Positions 33,870 to 44,884 of a stretch of DNA of 64,000 nucleotides are shown here, piece by piece. Numbering within the stretch: position 1 is the first letter of the stretch; each line of letters opens with the position of its first letter. This DNA is from Lotus japonicus (taxonomy: Eukaryota; Streptophyta; Magnoliopsida; Fabales; Fabaceae), in NCBI RefSeq assembly GCF_012489685.1, contig NC_080046.1, forward strand, positions 41,813,176 through 41,877,175, read 5' to 3'. The notes beneath the pieces are model-generated. The model was given only the letters and a program-made list of their open reading frames with translations, made no database searches and had not been told where the DNA came from. A program made the position numbers and the translations under genes.

Positions 33870-33881
33870 GAGGGGGAGATT
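33870..33881 (+). promoter_or_regulatory. Polypurine tract of the Tork-type element
   Basis: GAGGGGGAGATT directly ahead of the 3' LTR; primer for plus-strand DNA synthesis. Confidence 0.88.
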
Positions 33882-34560
33882 TGTTGGGGTTTTTGGGCTC
33901 CCTTCCTATGTGGAGAAAGGCCCAAATATGTAAGCCCACTTTGTCTCACTTAAACAAGTGGAGAGGGGTCAGCTAGGGTTGAGAGAGAGGTCTAATTTGG
34001 CAAGAGAAGCAAAGAGAAAAGTGAGAGAGAAGAGAAGAAAAAGGATTTTCGCACAAAGTCTGAGCAGCGTTTTTAGATCTGCCGCCACGCCTTCGTTCAC
34101 CGTCCGATCGGGCTGAAATTTGGACAGCAGGTTCGTGACTTGTGGTTCTTCAATCTGAACGGTGTGATTGGCGAGATGATTCCTGTGTTGGGAGAAAACT
34201 GCGTCGGACAGTAGCTGCAAAATCTGGTTTTTCTGGTTTTCTTGGTTCTCTATTTCATACTTGTTGCTTTGTTGTTTGGCCAATTATTGTGCACGAATTG
34301 TGCTGTGTATTAAGACTCTCTTGTAACCTGATTTGACAGTAGTGGAGCTCTATTACTGGCTTGGTCCCGTGGATGTTTTCCTTCTCACATTGAGAAGGTT
34401 TTTACCACGTTAAAAATATTGGTGTCTCTTTGTTTGTGATTTTTAGTTGCTGCATTATTTGTTGTTGCTCCTCACAGATTCAGCAAGTTGGGGAAATTAT
34501 TATCCGCTGTGCATTGCTTTGTTAGAGTTGTTATTGTTATTTGTGTTGAATTTCCCATCA
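33882..34560 (+). repeat. 3' LTR of the Tork-type element
   Basis: 679 bp, identical to the 5' LTR except five transitions. Short ORFs that appear in both LTRs are not supported as genes. Confidence 0.96.
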
Positions 34561-35715
34561 ATTGCTTCAAAAGAAGGATCAGAAATCAATCTGACTCAAG
34601 CAGTTATTCAATTAATGTACACATTCACTTCAAAAGCTGCATTTGGTAAGAAATATGAGGAACAAGAAGAGTTCATTTCAGAGGTAAAACAAATTATAAA
34701 GCTTGCAGGAGGTTTCTACATAGGAGACTTGTTTCCTTCAGCTAAATGGCTTCATAACTTTTCCGGGATGAGACCTAGGCTTGAGAAGTTGAATCAAGTG
34801 CTAGACAGGATTTTGGATAATATCATCAATGACCATAAAAAAGCAAGGTCAAGAGCTAAAGAAGCTTTGGTTGAAGCAGAAGGAGATCTCATTGATGTTC
34901 TCTTAAAATTTGAGGACAGTAGCATCGACTTGGATTTTTGTTTAACTACAAATAATGTCAAGGCTATAATCATGGTAAGCATAGTTTCTATCTTCCAAAA
35001 TACCCCTCCAAAAATAAAACTCCAATTTGAATTGACATGTATGCTTTTAACCTTTCAGGAGCTCTTCATTGGAGGGAGTGATACTGCATCAGGTACTATT
35101 AATTGGGCAATGGCTGAGATGATTAAGAATACAGAAGTATTGAAGAGAGCACAAGTTGAAGTGAGAGAAGTATTTGGGAAGAGAGGAAAGGTTGATGAAA
35201 ATGGCATTGAGGATCTCAAATACTTGAAAGCAATCATCAAAGAGGTTCTTAGATTACACCCTATTGCTCCTCTTCTACTTCCAAGGGAATGTGGAGAAGC
35301 ATGTGAGATTAATGGATATACCATACCCGTTAAAAGCAGGGTCATTGTCAATGCTTGGGCAATTGGACGAGATCCAAAATATTGGACTAATCCAGATAAG
35401 TTTTACCCTGAAAGGTTTATTGATAGCTCAATTGACTACAAAGGAACTGATTTTGAGTATATCCCATTTGGCGCTGGAAGGAGAATTTGCCCAGGCTTGA
35501 ACTTAGGCATGGCAAATGTTGAGCAAGTCCTTGCATTTTTATTGTATCATTTTGATTGGAGGCTATCCAATGGAGTGAAAAATAAGGACTTAGACATGAC
35601 AGAGGAATTTGGAGTTGCTGTGTCAAGAAAAGATGATCTATACTTGATTCCCACAATTTCTCAAGCTTTTCCTACAAAATGTAGTACCGTCCAACATGCA
35701 CCACTTGAAATGTGA

Positions 35716-36210
35716 CCTCCTACTATTTGATAGTTGCTATCATAAGTTTCTTCCGGCTACTTTTTCTTGTTATTCAGGCTTTAATGTTATAAAAGTTATT
35801 TAATTTTCATTTTGTGAATCGGTTTCCTTATCCAAAATATTTCATGTTTTTTTTTTTTATTTTTAGCCTCTTTTACATTGATGAGCTATTATAAGTGTCA
35901 CGGTGGACACTAGAATTTCATGATAAAACTAAAAAAAAAAAAAAAAGCTAGAATTTCATGATAAATCTTATTGTTTGGGCCGGATAAGTGAAAATTAAGA
36001 AAAGTTTCTATTTTCTAATATGTAATTTTTTTTTTCTATTTTCTTACTTGTTCTCAAGCAGAATTTAGAAAGCTTCTCAATCTATACTATTGTGTAGAAG
36101 TGAGATTAGTGCATGATATGCATCTACATTGAACATATTAATTTATAGAAACTTTTATGTATGCATTCAGTAAGAGAAATATATAAATGTAATAACAAAA
36201 GTAACACATT
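35716..36210 (+). repeat. Downstream flank of P450 C, shared with P450 A
   Basis: Matches 13650-14030 in order (CATAAGTTTCTTCC, ACATTGATGAGCTATTA, GCATCTACATTGAACAT). Poly-A tracts (35928-35947) and small indels distinguish it. No gene. Confidence 0.75.
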
Positions 36211-38440
36211 ATGGTGGGTAAGATTGAGTCATTGGTTCAGTTCGAATGTTTTTACTGCATTCGATCACTATCGATTATGGTATCAAATTTGGGGAACATT
36301 GTTTTTCTTTTTAATCATTCAGCCAAAATAGTCAGCCCATTACATAAAAGCTTAGGCATGCATGTATGATTGCACAGATGATGATTCCTCCTACTTAATT
36401 ACTTATGTTGCCTATTTATGTTTGTAAGTGAGATGTTGGTTTTAGTTTGTTTATGTTGGATTATAAGGATTATGAAATGTTTTGTTATTACTTATTTTAG
36501 AGTTGTTGGATTATATGAAGTTTCTATATTTTAATTTTTCACATTTTTAGAATAAATATTGTGCAAATTTCAAAATAATATTTTTGTATTCTGCATTCGA
36601 CCATCAAATTTGAACCATTCTAATTGAGATCGGACTAGTTTGGTTCGGAACCAGGATAAAAGATTAGGAATTCGAACCAACCCAAATTGAACATGTTAGA
36701 TTAGTTTGGACATTTAAACCCCTTAGATTCTAAACAACCCGGACCACTCACAATTTAAAACTAGAAAATTCACACGTCACCACCATCACCAATAGATAAA
36801 GCACCAATAGTTCAAGACACAAAAACTTTCATGCATTTCAACGTCCTCGTCCTTTTGACTTCGGTGCAGTTACTCTAGCATCGTGATAGTTGTGCGGTAT
36901 CACATTTCATTCATATTGAAGTTAGCCTAAGCCTTAATTTTAATTTGTAACCATTTTCAGCCAAATTAATCAAAGCTTTTGAGTGAAATACGCCCTTGTT
37001 ATTCTCTGAACTCCATAAGGCTCACCGGCCAAAGCTTGCAGGCAGTAGAGATGGTGGATTTGTGATAGACAAAGAGGTGGTAGGTGGATTAATGGGGGTG
37101 CGTCTTTGGTTGCATACTTGCTGAACTTGCTTCGTTATTTTGATGACTGATATATGTGCATTTGCTATTGTTTTGCAGAAAATCAAGAACCCTAACTACA
37201 AAGGGAAATGGAAAATTCAATGGATAGATAGTCCAGGTTTGTTCAAGTGTCTATGTGTATATCCAGGTTCTTTGTCTCAATTTTGTATAGATTTCAAACT
37301 TCCCTATGCACTAGTAAATATCTATGCTTAATTAAGTCCAAAAGGTTATTATGTAATATAATTTTCTCATTGTATGATCTTTTCCTTATGAATCTCATAG
37401 TTCCTAGTAAATTTATCAAATTCTAAGTGATGAGTATTCTTTTTGCTCTTATTGACAAGGGAGGACTAAGATGGTTCTATTGTGAAAACCACCTATACTA
37501 CAAACTAAGATACATTGCCACCAATCCATATATAAAGATGATAAGGTCTAAGCTTAACATCTCATTGACACTCGTGGTTCCATCTTGCTACTTTTGTTTG
37601 AGCTCTAATTAATGGACTAGAGAATAAATGTGCCTTCTTTATATGCTTTGAGTTTCTAAACTCTCGAATGGACTATTGTTCTATTCAGTATTCACCGCTT
37701 GTTATGTCAAGTTAGTCTTTATTTACAAATAATTGTCACAACCTCAGAGTTTAAGCTATGTACACTTGTAACTGCTGGTATTATTTTTTATATCTGTTAC
37801 AATGAGACATATTTATAGCCAAGTGATTCTGTCTTGAGTTTGAGTGGTGTGACTTAATTCACATGAAGCCCCTTGTATGGTTGTTCAAAGTTGTTTTTCC
37901 TCAGTAATGGCATCATTGCTCAACTGATTCGAACATGATTATAGGAGCATTGTCTGATGCTTATTATTGTTCGAATTAACAACTTCCAAACTGTTCAACC
38001 AGTTGTGGCCATTGAAAGAAAAAAATTCTTTAAAGAAAGGGCTGTTGGAATGTAGTCCTCTGCCTTATGTTGGCACAGGTTAGATAGAGGATTGATTCAC
38101 TTCAGAAAACTGTAATATCTTTTTGTACTACTTGTTGCTTGTTATGATGTCATTACCTTGTTACCTTATGCCATTACATCAATTGCAGATTGTTACTGAA
38201 ATACCATGTGTTTTCCCAAACTTTTTTTTACCAGATTTCTTCTCCTTGCTCTAGTCTCAAGGTACTTCTCAGATCCTTGTTTATTTTTCCTTCTTCATCT
38301 CTTTTCTTTAGAGCACTTGTCTAATTTTTAGATAGAACATGTTATTGTGCATAACACGCACTAACCCCATTTGTCTACACACTAGTATAAATTGAGAACC
38401 TTTGTAAGTAATGTTTGAGAGAAAGTAAGAAAATACAAAA
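36211..38440. other. Intergenic DNA with exon-like pieces, between P450 C and D
   Basis: Mostly AT-rich. The only recognisable item is a calreticulin-like exon at 37179-37236. Other gene-like textures (for example 37420-37610 and 37860-38040) have stops in all frames. No LTR or target duplication was noticed. Confidence 0.4.
37179..37236 (+). pseudogene. Isolated calreticulin-like exon
   Basis: Preceded by a good acceptor (TTGTTTTGCAG) and followed by a donor-like AG|GTTTGT, the 58 bp encode KIKNPNYKGKWKIQWIDSP. This closely resembles the proline-rich P-domain repeat of calreticulin (KKIKNPNYKGKWKAP...IDNP). Calreticulin is an ER calcium-binding chaperone; one exon of it has no function here. 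It must be a captured or relic fragment, with IQW and S marking drift from the usual sequence. Confidence 0.75.
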
Positions 38441-38446
38441 AGAGCC

Positions 38447-38551
38447 CGTTTGGATGCAAACAAAAAAGCACTTATTGAAGCTCATTTAATGCTTCTTTTA
38501 GTAGATAAGCTTCAATAAGCTCTAATAAGCCGGTATCCAAACGGAACCAAA
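38447..38551. mobile_element. Short MITE with GCCCGTTTGGAT ends
   Basis: About 105 bp from GCCCGTTTGGATGC to GTATCCAAACGGAAC, with inner arms (AAGCACTTATTGAAGCT and AGCTTCAATAAGCT) also inverse. It folds as a long hairpin. No coding capacity; the flanking duplication is unclear. Confidence 0.6.
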
Positions 38552-38648
38552 GTCCATATATAGTAGCACAAAGAAACATATGATAGCAAATATCAATATA
38601 GCAGGGGACAACTTTTTAACTCGTACATACTCGACGAAACTACGTTTT

Positions 38649-41446
38649 CTAAATTCCAGGCAAAGGATGAGTAATTGTGGGAATCAAGTATAGATCACAT
38701 TTTCTTTTCATAGTACCTCCAAACTCCTCTGTCAAGTCTAAGTCCTCGTTTTTCATCCCATTGGGTAGCCTCCAATCAAAATGATACAATAAGAACGCAA
38801 GGATCTGCTCAACATTTGCCATACCATAGTTCATGCCTGGGCAAATTCTCCTTCCCGCACCAAATGGGATATACTCAAAAGAATTTCCTGTGTAGTCAAT
38901 GGAGCTATCAATAAACCTTTCAGGATAAAACCTATCTGGTTCAGCCCAATATTTTGGATCCCTTCCAATTGCCCAAACATTGACCAAGATCCTGCTTTTA
39001 ACAGGTATATTGTAGCCATTGATCTCACAGGCTTCTCTGCATTCCCTTGGAACAAGAAGAGGAGCAGGAGGGTGTAATCTTAGGGCCTCTTTGATGACTA
39101 ATTTCAAATATTTTAGCTCATCAATGCCAGTTTCATCAACCTTTCGTCTCCTATAAAACACCTTCCGCACTTCAACTTGTGCTTTGTTCAGTACTCTTGG
39201 ATGCTTCATCATCTCAGCTATTGCCCAATTAATGGCTGTTGCTATAGTCTCAGTCCCAGCAACGAAGACATCCTGAAAGGTTAAAAGTATGTAAAATCAA
39301 ATTGCTTCAAGCTTTGATATACTCTTTTTAACACAATATTAACACTCCTTAAATTCATGTTCCACTTTACCTCAAAAGTTAGCATAGAAGTGAGAGTTGT
39401 TCTACACTTTATAAAGACAATCTTAATCATATCCTCACTCATGTGAAACCACTAACACACACCCCTGATGCAATATCTGAAGTGTGAAGTTTGTAGAACT
39501 AGATATCTGTGGGTGATTGTTGAGATTGGCTCATTATCTTATCAGTTATTTGTGTTTGATTTAAGGGGATTGTGATATGGTTGTAGAGGGATTCTATCTT
39601 ATATAATGGGTTTAGATAAGCCTCTATCTTATCTTATGGGTTTAGATAAGATTATATCTTATCGGTTAAGATTATCTTATCTTATAATATAGCAGTGTCC
39701 TATAAATAGATAAGGCCTCTAACCCTAAAAGTGTGCTAGTGGGCTAGTGTGCACCAAGTGTGTGCGGAGTGCGCCGCAATTGGGCGGTGTGCGAGGGTAC
39801 TCTGCAATTGAGCAGTTGAGAGAAATTGATATTGCAGATGTGTAAGACAATTAGGCAGTTGAGAGAAATTGTTATTGTAAGCACAATTGATTATTGAGAA
39901 TCAATAAATGGAGTTGTAACTACTCTATAGCCGCAGAGGTAGACACAATTAGCCGAACTGCGTGAGCAAAGTTTCTGTGTGGTTTATTCGTGCTTTCTCG
40001 CTCTATCATACTGTCTGAATCAAGTTGTGTCTTTCTCTCAACAGTGATCCATTTATGAATGACTCATAGACGAATCTAGAATAAGCTATTAGCTACACAC
40101 TATTGTTGACACATTCCTTACAAAGTAAAAATACTTTTTAAAATGTGTGTATGTAAGGAAAATGGTAATTTGTTAGAGAATAAACTAAGCCAATAACTGT
40201 GTTAAATAATGTACTAAGAAAATTTACTCCCAACATTTCTGGACATCGAAGACATTCAATATATATATGAAAGAGATGCTGAATTTTTATATGAAATTAA
40301 ATTAACAATAAGAATCAGTAAACCACAATATAACGAGAAGAAAGAAAATAATAAATGTGATGTGATGTAATGTGATAGAAAACTAGAGATAGAGAAAAAA
40401 AAAAAAAAAAGAATGTGTAATGTTGTTACTGTTTTGTGGTATGAGACGTAAAGTTGGATGTGGATACAGTTTGGTGTTTAAAAATCAGAGATTTTTTATA
40501 AGGGTGGTTTATTTTTGAAGATTGAAAGTATGCTTACCATGATTATCGCCTTGATATTATTTGAAGTTAAATGAAAATCCAAGTCGGTGCCACTATCCTC
40601 AAAATTTAAGAGAACATCAATTAGATCTCCCTTTGCTTCAACCAAAGCTTCTTTAGCTCTTGACCTTGCATCTCTATGGTCATTAACGATATTCTCCAAA
40701 ATCCTGTCCAGTCTTTGGTGCATCTTCTCAAGCTTAGGCCTCATCCCAGAAATGTTTTGAAGCCATTTAGCTGAAGGAAACAAGTCTGCTAGGTAGAAAC
40801 CCCCTGCAAGCTTTGGAATTTGGTTTATCGCTGATAAGAACTCTTCTTTGTCCTCATATTTCTTGCCAAATGCAGCCTTTGAAAAGCTTGTGTACAAGAT
40901 TGAAAGAACTGCGTCAGTAATATTGATCTCTGATTCTTCTTTTGAAGCAATCCATTTGATGAGAGTAGTGATCTCTTTCTCTCTGATTGACCAAAGAGAT
41001 TTCACCCGTCTTAAACTTAAAAGCTCGGTGGCACAGATCTTCCTAAGATGCCTCCAATAATCACCATAAGATGAAAAGGCTATGTCTGTGGAATCATATA
41101 ACAGAATATCTGTGGCTAGAAGATGAGGCCTTGAAGCAAATATAATATCATGGGTTTTCATCACCTCCCTAGCACACTCTGCTGAGGAAACAACAATGGT
41201 GAAGATTTCCCCAAGTTGCAGATGCATCAAGGGTCCATATTTTATGGCCAGATCTCTTAATTTTCGATGTGGCATAGATGTAACAAGATGGGGTATGTTT
41301 CCTATGATAGGTAGCTTCCATGGACCTGGAGGTATATTTGGAATTGAGTTAATTTTTCTTAGATTCTTCCTTACCATAATAAGTGCAAGAATCATGGATA
41401 GGAAAAAACTCAAAAGGGTTAACAACTCATGAATTTGAGGAGCCAT
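38649..41446 (-). CDS. CYP71D: P450 D: apparently intact CYP71D-type cytochrome P450 (510 aa)
   Basis: Exon 1 is 41446-40538 (303 codons), intron 40537-39273 (GT...AG, 1265 bp), exon 2 39272-38649. Features: N-terminal membrane anchor (about residues 8-25), [12 protein letters not shown] hinge, C-helix WRHLRKI, I-helix AGTET (308-312), ExxR at Glu365/Arg368, PERF at 420-423 and heme loop [11 protein letters not shown] with Cys447. Length and motifs fit an ER-bound, heme-thiolate monooxygenase working with NADPH-P450 reductase. The subfamily is active in terpenoid and phenolic metabolism; the substrate cannot be told from sequence. The intron is more than ten times longer than in B or C and holds a solo LTR; the coding frame shows no lesion. 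Confidence 0.93.
39518..40043 (+). mobile_element. Solo LTR (526 bp) in the intron of P450 D
   Basis: TGTTGAGATTGG ... TCTCTCAACA, flanked by an exact 5-bp duplication GTGAT (39513-39517 and 40044-40048). A TATA box (CCTATAAATAG) lies near 39700. Internal repeats of TTATCTTATGGGTTTAGATA and of CAGTTGAGAGAAATTG are present. It is antisense to the P450. It is unlike the other LTRs in the window. Confidence 0.92.
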
Positions 41447-41574
41447 TGAGATAAAAGAGTAGATGGACTACATCAAGCACAAAGCAATTCTATATAGGTA
41501 TAGATATGCATTACTTAAAATAGACATTGTGGAGGATTGGACAGTGTCCTTTTCACTCACTGAATGGACATCCA

Positions 41575-41668
41575 AGAACTACTTGCAGATGCTCCTTGCA
41601 TTTTCTATTTTTCTGTTCAACTTGCGTGCTGGAGTGTGGGACACAAACCTCAAGGATTGCTTGAATTA
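41575..41668 (-). promoter_or_regulatory. Conserved upstream block of P450 D
   Basis: On the minus strand: AATCCTTGAGGTTTGTG, CACTCCAGCACGCAAGTTG, GAAAAATAGAAAATGCAAGG, GCATCTGCAAGTAGTTCTTG, about 130-220 bp ahead of the ATG. It is the most complete version of the block seen before B and C. Confidence 0.6.
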
Positions 41669-41896
41669 AAGTAGCATTATATATGCCTTCAATGCTAAAT
41701 GACAAAGCATTAAATAAGTTATATATTTTACTCAATTTTAATTGTTATCTTTACTACTATAATTTTAAATTTTAATATGTAAATATTACAGATACATATA
41801 CAATTGTAAAATTTTTAAAGTGTTATTACAATTATTTTATAAATAATGTTATTATTTTTAGTAGATACCTCAAGACTCAACTTACACTAGTGAAAA

Positions 41897-42085
41897 CCAA
41901 GTGCGTTGGTGTAGTGGTTCAGTACTTCATTCTTTAAGCAAGTAGTTGGGGCTTGGAATCCTAACTCTTGCGAATAGAAAAAACTCATTGGTCAGCCCCC
42001 TACCGCTTAGTGCGCTGACCTGGGGCGAGGGATTAGTCTCACGGTTGTCGGCTGTGGGGATACCTTGGTGAAGACCAAAAAAAAA
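41897..42085 (+). mobile_element. tRNA-derived SINE
   Basis: The head contains a Pol III A box (TGGTGTAGTGGTTCAG) and, about 35 bp on, a B-box-like GGCTTGGAATCC. The body follows and the tail ends GAAGACC plus ten A. It is flanked by an imperfect duplication of TTACACTAGTGAAAA (41882) and TTACACCAATGATAAA (42089). The B box has mismatches, so it is not a functional tRNA gene. Confidence 0.82.
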
Positions 42086-42347
42086 GAATTACACCAATGA
42101 TAAAAAGTTTACATTAATAAGATTTTTTATTTGTATTAATATAAACTAAAATAAAAAAGTGGTGGTTTGAACTATTACTTATGAAATTTTAAAAATTAAT
42201 TTGGTAGCGAAATCAATGTAATTGTGCCATGTGAACCCTCTAATAAGCAGAGCATAATTTTATATTTTGTGCACTTGCTAGTAAGTAGTAAATACTAAAT
42301 ACATCAAAGCTTAACTCAATAATCAAAACTACATACATAATTTCAGC

Positions 42348-42740
42348 TTTTTTTTTTTTTGAACTCAACAAAAACCTTAAAATAAATCAAGTAGGATCCG
42401 GCATAGAAGCCAATACATTAGAAAGCAAAAAACTAGTAAGCTCTGGCGGACCTTCCTCTATCCAGACAACATCCTGAAAGGTAGAGGCACCCAGAGCAAG
42501 ATAATCCGCACAAGAGTTCCCTTGGCGACGAACAAAAGAAAAATCAACGTAGTCAAAAGCTGAAAATAAACTACGACAATCGTAAATAATTGAAAAGATA
42601 TAAGAAGTTTCATTCGCCTTCTTCCACGCCTGAAAGAGGGGTAAGCAATCTGTCTCGAACTGAACGCGTCTGAACCCAAGATCCACAGACATTCAAAAAG
42701 GCACAAGCAACATTCAAAATAACATGGTCTCTTCAAATGT
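42348..42740 (-). mobile_element. 5'-truncated LINE (RNase H end and poly-A tail)
   Basis: On the minus strand an ORF (42692-42387) encodes DLGFRRVQFETDCLPLF, DYVDFSFVRRQGNSCADYLA and a short C-terminus. This is the plant RNase H-like (RVT_3) domain found at the end of L1-type LINEs and in related cellular proteins. It is followed by GTTGAGTTC and a run of 13 A (42360-42348). The 5' part is missing, and short open stretches in another frame (AFLNVCGS) suggest a frameshift. Confidence 0.8.
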
Positions 42741-42760
42741 CACAGTGAATATAGACTATT

Positions 42761-43295
42761 ACTTAATGTACTAATGCTATACAAATCACAATGCAGATAA
42801 TCAATGTTAGGTAAACACGATCTTCATTTCGAACATGATTATTTTGTTACAAGAGGAAGGTTAACACAAAAAACTACACCGCGATGTCCAAATACAACGA
42901 AGCTATAATGAACAATGGGAGAACTCGTTAAATGCGATGCGAAGAGCCTTCTCTTGACGCAAACCGGGAAAAATTATTACTTGATTTAAAATATTTCAAA
43001 TTCAATTAATTATTTTCTATATTATCAGATAACAAATCTTAAATGAAATGTCTATTAATTATTTGCATCAGTTATTAAATTTGAGTAATATTCATTATTT
43101 ACACCAATAAAACTCTAATTCTATTCAATGAAATGTCACAGCTCCATTATTATCTATTTTATAATTAAATATTTTAATATTTATATATTTATTTAAACTA
43201 TAATAATTGTATATAATTTTAAAAAATATTATAAATAAACCTATTTTTTGAGTTATCCACCCCAAACGTAAGTTAATTAATATCCATCCAAAAGA
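42761..43295. other. AT-rich DNA with a Helitron-end relic
   Basis: 42970-43240 resembles 48478-48960 (both contain TTGATTTAAAATATTTCAAA, then AAATTTGAGTRATATT, then TAAATAAACC). It stops before the GC-rich hairpin, so it looks like a broken copy of the same 3' region. No gene. Confidence 0.5.
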
Positions 43296-44884
43296 TCTAT
43301 CTATATCTATATATATATGTAAAGGAGACTTGAGGTTTTGCATGTATTAAATGCATTAAACCATAAAGCTCTCATACATTTATATTAAATACATTAAAAA
43401 ATAACAAAAAATATTAAATATATTAAAAAATGAAAAAAATTATATAATAAAAAACTATTCAACTACTTATATTAATTAACAACATTCATAAACTTAAAAT
43501 TGACTTGAGCTTTGCATTTGACAAATATTAAAAATTAAAATTAATAATAAAAATATTTATTAATAAATAATTTATATAAAATACTTTAAAATCTATATAT
43601 CTTCTATATATCTATCTATCTATATCTATCTTCAATATCTATATACATATGTAAAAGAGACTTCAGTTTTTGCACTCCTTTACATTAAATGCATTAAATA
43701 ATAAAACATTTCTTTTTATATTAATACCTTTAATAATAAAATTTCTTAAGATAATAATCTATTTAACTGCCTACTAAAATATTCTATATACTTATGCAAA
43801 GCAAATTTGAACAGTAAAATTAAATACATAAATAAATAATAAATTTCTTTTGTATTAAATACACTAAATTAAAAAATTGAAAACTAAAATAAAAACTACA
43901 TCCACTTTATTATTCATTATATTAATTATTAATTGTTAAGAATTTCAATTTCCCATATTTAAAATTAAATATTAAAATTTAAAACTTTACAAGTTCTCTT
44001 ACTGAAAATTAAATATTTACATTATTTAAATTTTAATAATTTATTACAACTTGAGGTGAATTTTTTTATAATAGTAATAATTGAAATTGACCACCTTTAC
44101 ATTAATGACAATAATATATTTTTAATAATAATTTTCTTATATTCTTTACTAATTTTTAATAATAATTATAAATTAAAATTAAAATTATTTTAATTTTCGT
44201 TATTAATCATAAGTTGATAAATTTTAAAAAAATAAAAAATAAAAATTATTACTATTTCTTTATTAATATATAATGTTAAAAAATATTTGAAAATTAAAAA
44301 ATGTCTCTATATGGTATTTATTATTACTATACCGAATGTATGTATTATTTGAAAAAGATTCTTTAAATATGATTTTTATCTATTATATAGAAGTAAAAAT
44401 AACTTGAGGAATTCACTCAAAAACAATAACTTGAGGATGCATGTAACACCCCGATTTCCAGGTGTCACATAAGTAACTAAAAATAAACTTTACGCGGAAA
44501 AACAGGTATTATTTTTTTTTCGTTCGACTAAAGACATAACCCAGCAACTAAACTAACCGATGTACAACATATATACATGTACAGCCTCAGCTGCACCCCA
44601 ACGTCACGCGCACTCGCAGTGACCCCAAAGTAGTGTGCCCGTAGGCAAATATGTACAGAACCAGTAATGTAAGTAAAAGTTCATAAGTACAGTCATCCAA
44701 GAGAAAGTCGGCCCCAAAATGGCCTCAACAAAAGACCCCTATAGTCCGACAGACTCTCTGTGATTCCTCATCAAGAGAACCACACAAAAAGCCATGCATC
44801 GGGAACCTACCCTGTCCCAAAAGTAAGACGAATCAGAGCTCTACACAAAATATGACGCTGCCTAACCTACCCTCCCAGTACCGC

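Larger units (their letters stand above)
29087..34560 (+). mobile_element. Complete Tnt1/Tork-type Ty1/Copia retrotransposon in exon 1 of P450 C
   Basis: 5474 bp, with two 679-bp LTRs beginning TGTTGGGG and ending CCCATCA, and an exact 5-bp target duplication ATTGC (29082-29086 and 34561-34565). A PBS and polypurine tract are in place. The LTRs differ at five positions by my count, all transitions (0.7%), so insertion was recent, of the order of half a million years under a usual plant rate. One nonsense codon in pol prevents autonomy of this copy. Confidence 0.97.
28590..35715 (+). pseudogene. CYP71D: P450 C: CYP71D-type gene split by a Copia element
   Basis: Exon 1 is 28590-29086 and, after the inserted element and its ATTGC duplicate, 34566-34974; the intron is 34975-35058; exon 2 is 35059-35715. 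Omitting the insert gives 906 nt of exon 1 in frame. Motifs include [13 protein letters not shown]-helix [23 protein letters not shown] and [11 protein letters not shown]. Further damage: the invariant C-helix Trp is Cys (TGT at 28977, in GDYCRQLRKI), and the C-terminus runs about a dozen residues past the usual stop (to CSTVQHAPLEM). The 84-bp intron is a multiple of three without stops, so intron retention would keep the frame. Confidence 0.95.

Noticed and set aside
34447..35715. A single 422-codon protein beginning in the 3' LTR of the Tork element
   Set aside because: It merely reads from LTR sequence into the second half of P450 exon 1 and through the intron; the biological gene is the split P450 C.
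41899..41985. Possible tRNA gene
   Set aside because: A box and degenerate B box fit a SINE head; no cloverleaf with paired acceptor stem, and a poly-A tail and flanking duplication follow.
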